Positions 56,435 through 64,000 of a stretch of 64,000 nucleotides of DNA are shown here, in pieces; within the stretch, counting starts at the first letter, position 1; every line of letters starts with the position of its first letter. The notes beneath the pieces were generated by a model that had not been told where the DNA came from, searched no databases, and was given only the letters and a program-made list of their open reading frames with translations. The DNA comes from Zoroaster sp. YZ-2022 (taxonomy: Eukaryota > Echinodermata > Asteroidea > Forcipulatida > Zoroasteridae). The translations under genes and the position numbers were made by a program. Location: NCBI GenBank assembly GCA_029582265.1, contig CM055822.1, positions 3,283,057 to 3,347,056 on the forward strand, given 5' to 3'.

Positions 56435-58263
56435 TAATGTTGTTACCTGCCCTTTAAGAAAATCCAAATTGTATAGATTGTCTTCCATTTTTTTTAAACA
56501 AAGTTGAAGAAGGCAATTATGTCATCAGTCATACCAAAGATTTTATACTGATATTGGGAATGATTTGAGCAGTGCACTAGGCGTCCAACAATTTATAATT
56601 TTCTCATTTAAATGGAGAGAAACAATTTAGACAGGTACATCTGTACATCAAGAGGGAAGTCAAATTCATGTAAAGGATTTTGTTCATTTGCCCACACTTA
56701 ACCATTAGCCATTTATGCATTATTTATATGGCATGCAGCCATTTGTCCTCCATGATAACCATTTAAACATCAGTTTGTGGAATTTTCAGTGGTCTTCTTC
56801 CAAAATTGTGATTTTTTTGTGGAAATGTGATTTGTAAAAGACTTGTTTGGTGAAATGGTTTGCATACAAAATCCCAGGAAAAACCTGACAGCCATTAATA
56901 ATATTGACAACTTGACACAATAAAGACATTGCCTCACTTGGTCATTAAATCTGCGGTACCAGTCTATTTGGACATAACCTCAATTTGATCCTCAGACTCA
57001 ATGTGTTGGATAACTAAAATGGCCGCCAGTGAGAACCTCTATTGAGTGATAGCAATTTCTGGTTCACAGTGTCACATATTAAACAATTTACCTCCAGTTA
57101 TTTCCCAAGTCTAGGAGGTCAGTAATAATACATTCAAATAATAGAAGGTAAAAACCATTGGAATTTATTTATTTAAGACTCTAATTAAAAATGACTCATA
57201 CCCAGGTATCTGCATAGAATAAGACAGAAAGAAAAATGTGCTGACATGAAATAGTTTCAATTTATATCTTTTGTATTGTTCTTTAAATTAGTATTTCATT
57301 ATTTGTCTTTCATGGCTTTCCCCAAATAGAATACAGAAAGTGTAAGAAACATGGACAATTTTGTCAGTTTTGATCTCATGAAAGGGGAATAATCATTTCA
57401 TTATTTCAATTAAAAACAACAGTTTAAACATATTTTCAGTCAGTTCCTTTGAATTTTATTTTTTTTAAATTTTTTACAAGTTTCTTGCATTTTTAGCACC
57501 AGTCTGGTATAACATGCAGGCAGCACAGAAAGCCAGCTTGTCTATATCTAGTGGAATAGTTTAGTTGTTGCTGATGGCAATTCAGAAGTGGACGGAATAG
57601 TTTAGTTGTAAGAAATATTCTGCGCTGTTGGCATCAGCTGACTTAAACATGACCACGGGCTGTGTTATAAAGGCCATAACTTTATTGATTAAGTACAGCT
57701 TAGACCTTGTAAGCATTGAGCGGACAGTGCTGTGTTAAGGACTGTAAAAACAATATATGATTAAATCACACGTAAGCCTATTTTTTAACTTGCCAGAAAC
57801 AAGAAGACAAAATGAATGTGGAACATAGTATATTTTGTCTCCCTCATCAGGCCTCTTCTTCTGTCTTCTACAAATCCATTACCACATTTATTTTAGCTTC
57901 AAACATCAATGATGTATCTCCGTTTTTTATTTCGTATGTTTCACTATTATAACATTTGTCATGCCTTGATGAAAAGTTCTGTAAAAAAAAAGGCAATTAA
58001 AAAAGGTTTAAGGTTATCGCATTTTTTATACTGAAAAGAAGATGAGCCTCAACATTTTGTATTTAATATCTACTCAACTTTGATATAAAAAAGTAGCTCT
58101 GTACAGATGTAGGTCAATCAATTTTATTATATACAAATATCACTTAATTTAAGCATAGTGCGAGTAACGTTCATTGCTACAATTTGAAACAATATTAAAA
58201 GAAATGCAAAAAGAAGAAAAAAATGTTATGGATATTTTTATTTGTGGTCTTCAGTTCAATGTA
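56435..58263. other. Non-coding AT-rich stretch
   Basis: No gene supported. A block GGAATAGTTTAGTTGT is duplicated at 57553 and 57596. The rest is plain AT-rich sequence. Confidence 0.4.
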
Positions 58264-58521
58264 GCTAAGGTACAATATTGGTATTAGGTAATATGTCATT
58301 TCAACCCTCTGGTTTTCAAGAAATATTTCGGAACACTTCAATGTGGAAATTTCATTACAATAGGTGCTTATATTTTGATAAAACAATAGAAAACTGTTTT
58401 ACAAAAAAATTGCCTGCAGTTTTTGTAAATTGGACTAGACTTTGAGTATAGTCCAAGTTTTTGGATGTAATTTGTAAACTAGATGCTCCAGTAATTACCA
58501 ATGTTGTACCTTCCTTTTTAA
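58264..58521 (+). mobile_element. F3 element
   Basis: AAGGTACAATATTGGTATTA at the left and GTAATTACCAATGTTGTACC-TTCC at the right. The right TTAA is at 58518; the left is changed to CTAA. The interior has TTTCATTACAATAGGTGCTT. A 63-codon minus-strand frame here is incidental. Confidence 0.75.
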
Positions 58522-58539
58522 GATGAATGTGTCATTTAA

Positions 58540-58718
58540 ACAGCAATTTCCAGAATTTAAAAAAAAAAATTATTTACTTGAAGGGGGTTAGGGGGGAAAC
58601 AAATGTTTAAAATGACGCATTTCACAAAATAATTGTGAGAAGTATGATTTAGAGTAAAACTACCGAAATTAATTTATGGTGGGTCCCGTCATAAATAAAT
58701 GTTTGCACTTTTATATTA
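58540..58718 (+). mobile_element. F2 element, truncated
   Basis: ATGACGCATTTCACAAAATA, AATTGTGAGAAG, GAGTAAAACTACCGAAATTA and TTTATGGTGGGTCCCGTCAT match the middle of F2 (32750-32850). The outer parts are missing. It abuts the F1 element that follows. Confidence 0.55.
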
Positions 58719-58942
58719 TTAAAGGGACAATATCGTCACGATCAACAGGGCATGGAATTAGAATGCTGGTTTTTAGATGAACTCGGTGACTGCTATAATA
58801 CCCCACATGATAAGGTCATATTATCATTGCTGCTGCATAAATGAGCCAGTAATTTCCAGTCACTGTGTTAATCTTAAACTAGGACATCGATTCCATGTCC
58901 TGTTGACAGTCTTCTCTGATTGTGGCGTTACTGCCCCTTTAA
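58719..58942 (+). mobile_element. TTAA-bounded inverted-repeat element, family F1 (best copy)
   Basis: TTAA at 58719 and 58939. AAAGGGACAATATCGTCACG at the left is answered by GATTGTGGCGTTACTGCCCC-TTT. GGGCATGGAATTAGAATGC and ATCGATTCCATGTCCTGTTG also pair. Nearly the whole 224 bp folds. Confidence 0.85.
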
Positions 58943-59299
58943 ACTAAGCTTCTGATAACTATTTCGTATCTCATTTCTGCAAAGCAGTTTTGCCAACAAT
59001 AGTCAGAATAATCGTATTTTAGCCTTAAAAATCACCCATAAGATGTGGTAGAAGTGGTTAAGTTCTCAGAAAGCACCATAGGTGGGTGCTAGAACCCAAA
59101 GTCCCTTCCCATAAAACAATCTTTAAACTGAAGGCTCATGTTTTTGTTTTTTAAATTGGTATTTTATTTTTTTAAATAACCCCTGTTTGGAGCAGAGTGA
59201 GGATGTGAAAAACTATTGATAGCGCCAACAGTCTTTCATATGATGAAGTTCAATTTATGGGTAACAGTGTAAACAAAAGCCCCAATTGTGTGGATATGA

Positions 59300-59559
59300 T
59301 AAAATAACTTGTTTAGTATTCGGCTCCGGAGGGCGCTAGCGCGCTTTGCACGTCGGATTTCTGCCTCTGCTCTATACTCAGCGTACAACAAATGGACCGG
59401 TCGTCGAGGTCTGTCTAATTAATATTGCATGCCCAACTCCATGGCCCAGACGTGTGCGAGATGTAAGGCGCGGAAGTTCCCCAAAAACAAAGAGTTTTAC
59501 TCGGTTTGTTTGTTTCCATTGGCTTGTAAGGTTCACATTCAGTCAAAGACAGTTGTAAA
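59300..59559 (+). promoter_or_regulatory. GC-richer promoter / 5' UTR region of the next gene
   Basis: CpG density rises sharply (CTCCGGAGGGCGCTAGCGCG at 59323, then several CG per 50 bp) against an AT-rich background. It leads into the start codon at 59560. CAGACGTGTGCGAGATG and GGCGCGGAAGTTCCCC lie in between. GCGGAAGT resembles an ETS-type site, common in housekeeping promoters (motif knowledge). The transcription start is not visible. Confidence 0.5.
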
Positions 59560-59705
59560 ATGGGTAAGAGTAAACGTCGGTCGAAAGTAAAGAGTGAAAT
59601 TGACGCTACGTCGTCAAAAAAGTACTCTAGTAAAACTAAAAGCAGCAAGAAAAAGAGTCACAAACGAGACAAGCATGACAAGACGAAGACCAAGAGGAAG
59701 AACTG
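59560..59705 (+). CDS. First coding exon of a lysine-rich nuclear-type protein (partial)
   Basis: ATG at 59560 in GTAAAATGG (A at -3, G at +4). About 48 complete codons are followed by TG|GTAAGT at 59706 (phase 2). The peptide starts MGKSKRRSKVKSEIDATSSK and is then made largely of K, S, T, H, R and D. Such lysine/serine-rich starts are common in nuclear, nucleolar or splicing-related proteins (inference only). Reading past the donor gives about 15 more codons before a stop, so a spliced exon is the better model. I found no convincing second exon in the remaining 4.3 kb; it probably lies beyond the window. I do not recognise the gene. Confidence 0.55.
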
Positions 59706-62700
59706 GTAAGTTTTTACAGGAAAAGTTAAGTATACTAGCACCATTTTGCTCTCTAGACATAACAGATAGGCCTAATGCTGATTGCTGACTTTCCCAACAT
59801 GCTCAATTAACAATTAAGGTTTTGTTCATTAAGTGCTAACCTATGTATGTAGGCCTACGTACTTTATTAACATGATCATCATTACTACTACTAGGCCATG
59901 AGTCTGAGAATGAAAGTCATAGATTTGTGTCCACCGCCCGCATGTCCCGAAAGCTACCGCCGAAATTTTTCATTATTTGCACAAAAAAGGTAGTTCCACC
60001 AAACAAATTTAGTTCCAAATCATCCACATTAGTAAAATGAAGTTTTTACCAAATTTCCACCAGTATGTGCGCTATAATCATTAGCCTAGCACATGTTCTC
60101 TTACAGCATGTGTGTACAGTCTTAGTCCCGCGTACGTCGTTCACAAAAAAGGTCGCATCGCGCTAAAACTGTATGGTAAACTCCGTCCGATCCTCACCTG
60201 CAACTGTACCGCCTTCACATGCACAACACATATCTTTATGCCTGTGTGTGCAGCCCGCACGTATAAAAACACGTATGTACACAGGCGACCATACGTACGG
60301 CGACACGCACGTGCACAGGAATAGCCATAGGTAGGTAGATTCACGGAACCCGCCGTTGGCTGCGCGATTCCCGATATGCTATTTTGAGACTCAACGTGTG
60401 ACCGCGTCACCCGCGGAAGGGACATCCCGATCTTGCATGTATTTTCCCTTAGGCGGATTAATCTTGATTTTAAGAGCGCAGTGATCGGGATATAACGCTA
60501 TCATCAGATACAGCATTACTTTGTGCATCGAATGACCCCAAAATCACCCAGAGAAAACTTCACGTTCATCAAAAAAAACTTCGATTTCATGGGAAGTTGT
60601 GCAAAATTTTTGATTCTTGACTTTGATAGTATAATAAGGGTACTTGTAAGAAGATTTAAAATGTTATTTACAGAATCTACGTACCGTAAATTAACTTGAA
60701 AAACTTCACATCGGCAGTAAACATTTGTGCACAAAAATATTATCCGACCCCCAAAATGACATGTCCATTCAGATTTGGTGCGAAGGTACGCAAATTCGAG
60801 AATTTTTTCATGCCGATACTGAAAGACCCCCAAGTGATAAAATACACATTTTTAACTTGTAAATAACATCATTCAATGATTTATGTGGGAAATAAACACA
60901 AAAGCTTTATTAAAAAATGATATTTACAATGTTTTTTTTACATGGTTTGTGAATGGGATGGGGGGGCTATTGTTACCTGTTTTACCTATTACCAAAATGG
61001 ATCATGCTACTTGCTAATACGGAAGGAGGTACTGGAGTGGGCTGTTCCATTATCTAAAATGGGGGTGGGCCTGGTAAGTGGGTATTAGTTATGAAATTAA
61101 ATATTATCCTTGCTTATAAATGTTTATATAATTATTTTCATGAAAAGTAATTTTTGTCTTCTAAAATAGACTGCAATCAGAAAGTGTTAACTTTTATTCT
61201 GCAATTTTGTGTATTTAAAAAATATTTGAGGAATTTTTTATTTTTTTTTTATTTTATTTTTTTAAATTACAACCATGTTTCCATTGTCATACAACCAACA
61301 CATAACATAGAAAAGACAGCTGCTTTGATTTCAAATGGTGGATTTTGATATTTTATTTCCCCATGCTTCAAATAATAATTAAAATGTTTAATAATAAAAC
61401 TTTTTAAATAATTTTCTGCAGATGCCAGCTCCTGCTACAGCTGAGCTAGTAATCCATTGGTCCGTTGTCTTCATTGCTTTGTATGTGTCTTGCAATCTGA
61501 AATCAGAAAAGTACTTTCGTAAAACTAGCAAAGGTTTATATGAAACTTGAGCAAAGAATATTAAAATGATTTGTGTTATTTCCCTATACATCATGCCTAA
61601 AAGGTCACAGGTTTTTCACCCATTATGCATATTAAAAATGGCTGTATTTTGCGATACATATTTTATGATAACTTTTGTTTTGATAACTGTATGGAAGTAG
61701 GAGACCTATCATTTTATTGCAAATTTCTTTAAGATGACACAATAGTTCAAGTAATTGGAACATTTTGAAATTTCCATGAATCTACCTACCATAGGCCTAA
61801 TCGATCATATCATAAATTTATTAGCTGTTTACCTCTGCACCTACATACAATTAGTGATATGATCGACTAAACAACGACCGGAGATATAAGACATGAATGG
61901 TATTGTATTCTTTGTATCTCGATTTTACTATCAATAATTAATAAGAGACATTACCAGCGAGGGGGGGTGATTGGGTCGCTAATCCCTATGTTAAATCTCC
62001 TCTCCCAATAAAGATGTGCAAAACAATAAAAAGAGTCTTAATGACCAAAATTCTCCTTGTTACTCCTCTTTTACCCTACACCCTTCCCTCTCTCGCAGGT
62101 AGAAAGCATGTACATAAAGTGATTAAGAATACGTCAAATTAGAAGAAACATCTTGTGATTGCGCTGTTATTAATGATCAATGGAAATAATGAATAATGAA
62201 TAATGAAAAAAAGCCTCATGTGTTTTTGAAATTTCCCGGACGCAAATCTATGATTTTCATTCTCTTGGCCTTAAGGGTAATTTATTATTGGTAATTACCA
62301 GATTATCAAATTAACTAATTAGTAAGTGTAAAGTTGGAGGCACATATCAATCATTGTATGAAATTATTTCGTCTGAAGTATTTTCATCTTGGATAAGGAA
62401 TTGTTATGCCAAATGTACAAAAAGCTGACAAAACATCAAACGTATAAAACATGTGACTGTGAACACCTGTGACATATAATTTTATCTCTTACAACTAATC
62501 ACCATTGATGACGAAATAATTGACATATGAAGACCTTTGTTATGACACCGATGCAATCAGCATGGTTCGATCTGTGATTTAATAGAAACGAACCAAAAAA
62601 CAACAATAAACATCTGATAAACAGCATTTACAATTCACTAATTATCTCAAATTTAGTTAAATGAACATAATACTGATTAAAACAATTGTTTATCAAAAAT

Positions 62701-62895
62701 TGTGTCCCCTGTGTATTAATTCTCTTTGCCTAAATTTTGCTTTGTCTCAACGTCAATCAGCTTCAAGCATCAACACATGAAATTAAATCTCCAAATTTAA
62801 CCTTTTTCAACTTAAATCATCCATGTTGTATACCGTAGTAACGCATACATGCATTATCCTATAAGCAATAAACACTACACGTTGTTAAACCTCAT
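59706..62895 (+). other. Probable long first intron or intergenic sequence
   Basis: After the GTAAGT donor, 60100-60440 is GC-richer with CpG-containing words (CATACGTACGGCGACACGCA) and a GTATAAAAAC. The rest is AT-rich. An inverse pair of about 29 bp lies at 59904-59932 and 62238-62266. 62271-62400 is a reverse F3 end (TTAAGGGTAATTTATTATTG, GGTAATTACCAGATTATC). An acceptor-like TTTTCTGCAG at 61415-61422 would create a stop in phase and is not used in my model. Confidence 0.4.
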
Positions 62896-62968
62896 GCTTT
62901 GAGCACCACTTAGTTGGTGGATACGTGCGCTATATAAATCCACACATTATTATTATTATTATTATTAT
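62896..62968 (+). mobile_element. SINE 3' tail fragment
   Basis: GCTTTGAGCACCACTTAGTT, GGTGGATACGTGCGCTATAT and (ATT)n match the 3' end of the SINE at 19486. Head and body are missing. Confidence 0.85.
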
Positions 62969-63452
62969 GCTCAGGAGAAATAATCAGGTAAATTTTGCAA
63001 TCAAATTTTACAATAACTACAGATCGTAATTTACCATCCTTGATACAAACTTAACTTTATAAATAACATCTTTATTTTAAATGGTTTATTTTATACTTAC
63101 AACATTGGGCGCATTCAAAAAGGAACATCAATGGAGTTAGTCACGATGATAGTATAGTGTCTACGAATGACGCACAACAGCGCCCTCATTAGACCAAAGA
63201 ATAACTCACGCCTATGACGTCACATTGCTAAATTACTAATACATGTTATCTGCAACAATACCAGTTATGAAACTTTCACAGGTTAATTTTATGGAGTTCA
63301 TTCACATAGTTAGGATAATATTTCACATTGTATTTGTACAGCAAGTGTAAAATGCATTCCCTGTAGCACTCTAAATGATGAAACAACCTTCCACCCCCCC
63401 CACCCCATTAGCTCCATTCTAGGGTCAATACATTGGACTCCTCGGTATCCTT
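62969..63452. other. Non-coding stretch
   Basis: Nothing recognised apart from a C-run near 63395. CTTTCACAGGTTAATTT near 63272 is a fragment of the old dispersed repeat. Confidence 0.35.
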
Positions 63453-63976
63453 GGCCCTAGCCTAGCTGTGGTGACCGCAGCCCTACTACCTGACTTTTAC
63501 AACTTCTGTCATTAACGGACGGTAGTAGTGCTGTGGTGAATGCCCATGGTAGTCCTGTATGGACAAGTATCGATATCGAGCAGGCAATGTTCTGTACCCC
63601 AAAAAGGTGTCCCAAACATGAGAAATGCTCTTCAAACTCACCTCCAAGATTCTATGCCACCTACAGATGCCTCTTCTGAAGTTTAAAACCATGCAACTTG
63701 CATTGGCGAGATTTTATGGACATTTTAAGTTTGGAAAAATGCAAGATTGAACTAGTAAACATGGAAACTGCTGGACTCGTTTTCCCAACAATGCATTGCG
63801 CGCATACACAATGACCCTCCTGCTACCGGTAAAAAATGAAAAACAGGCAGTATAGCGCCACATAGCGATTTTTAGCGTACCAAATGTATGTAGTTAACAT
63901 GTATGTACCGTCCATTAATGACAGAAATTGTAAAAGTCAGGTAGTAGGGCTGCGGTCACCACAGCTAGCCCTAGCA
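63453..63976. mobile_element. Element with long (~75-bp) terminal inverted repeats
   Basis: The left arm at about 63453-63531 (CTAGCTGTGGTGACCGCAGC, CCTACTACCTGACTTTTACA, TCTGTCATTAACGGACGGTA) is answered inversely at about 63900-63976 (TACCGTCCATTAATGACAGA, TGTAAAAGTCAGGTAGTAGG, GCTGCGGTCACCACAGCTAG). Only a few mismatches are seen. The middle of about 370 bp has no convincing frame, so this is non-autonomous. Confidence 0.8.
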
Positions 63977-64000
63977 ACTCATGTACTAAAAAGGGACATT

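Noticed and set aside
61415..61460. Acceptor TTTTCTGCAG as second exon of the lysine-rich gene
   Set aside because: Joined in phase to the 59705 donor, it gives an immediate stop codon (TG + A).

Overview
The window reads as nuclear DNA of an invertebrate animal. The evidence is AT-rich sequence, GT-AG introns, one very large multi-exon zinc-finger gene, tRNA-derived SINEs, a decayed LINE tail and a dense layer of short inverted-repeat elements. A marine deuterostome, most likely an echinoderm such as a sea star, is my best guess. That rests on the style of the repeats and the abundance of TGTACATGTA-like words, not on a database match. There are no bacterial operons, no CRISPR array and no intact transposase gene.

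Layout. 1-1474 is a roughly 465-bp tandem repeat. 2360-7209 is a 4.85-kb minisatellite of roughly 18-bp units. 7.2-42 kb has no gene I can support. It is a mosaic of inverted-repeat (MITE-like) families, many bounded by TTAA, with SINEs, a LINE 3' end and several further tandem arrays (87 bp at 12.3 kb, 29 bp at 18.3 kb, 81 bp at 21.3-23.8 kb, 31 bp at 25.6 kb, 32 bp at 34.5 kb, 114-120 bp at 40.1 kb). Four of these arrays appear to have grown inside members of the TTAA-bounded families.

The one large gene lies on the + strand at 42.66-52.74 kb and continues into a 3' UTR. An exon holding the start codon (ATG at 42740, donor at 44459) joins in phase 0 to a 7.35-kb exon (45390-52742). The predicted protein is 3023 aa. 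It has nine C2H2-type fingers in groups of 3+2+2+2, Q-rich, acidic and P-rich linkers, an AT-hook and CtBP-type PxDLT motifs, so it is probably a chromatin-associated transcriptional regulator. Its 0.93-kb intron carries an antisense SINE. Any 5' non-coding exon and the promoter are unidentified.

52.7-59.3 kb holds the 3' UTR and more TTAA-type elements. At 59.3-59.7 kb a GC-rich stretch leads to a short lysine-rich first coding exon (59560-59705) of a second + strand gene, whose remaining exons I could not find. The window ends in a roughly 520-bp element with long terminal inverted repeats.

The main theme is repeat biology: TTAA-bounded inverted-repeat elements that nest in one another and repeatedly seed minisatellites. 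The second is an unrecognised giant zinc-finger protein. Coordinates of repeat edges are read by eye; family names (F1-F8) are local labels defined in the entries.
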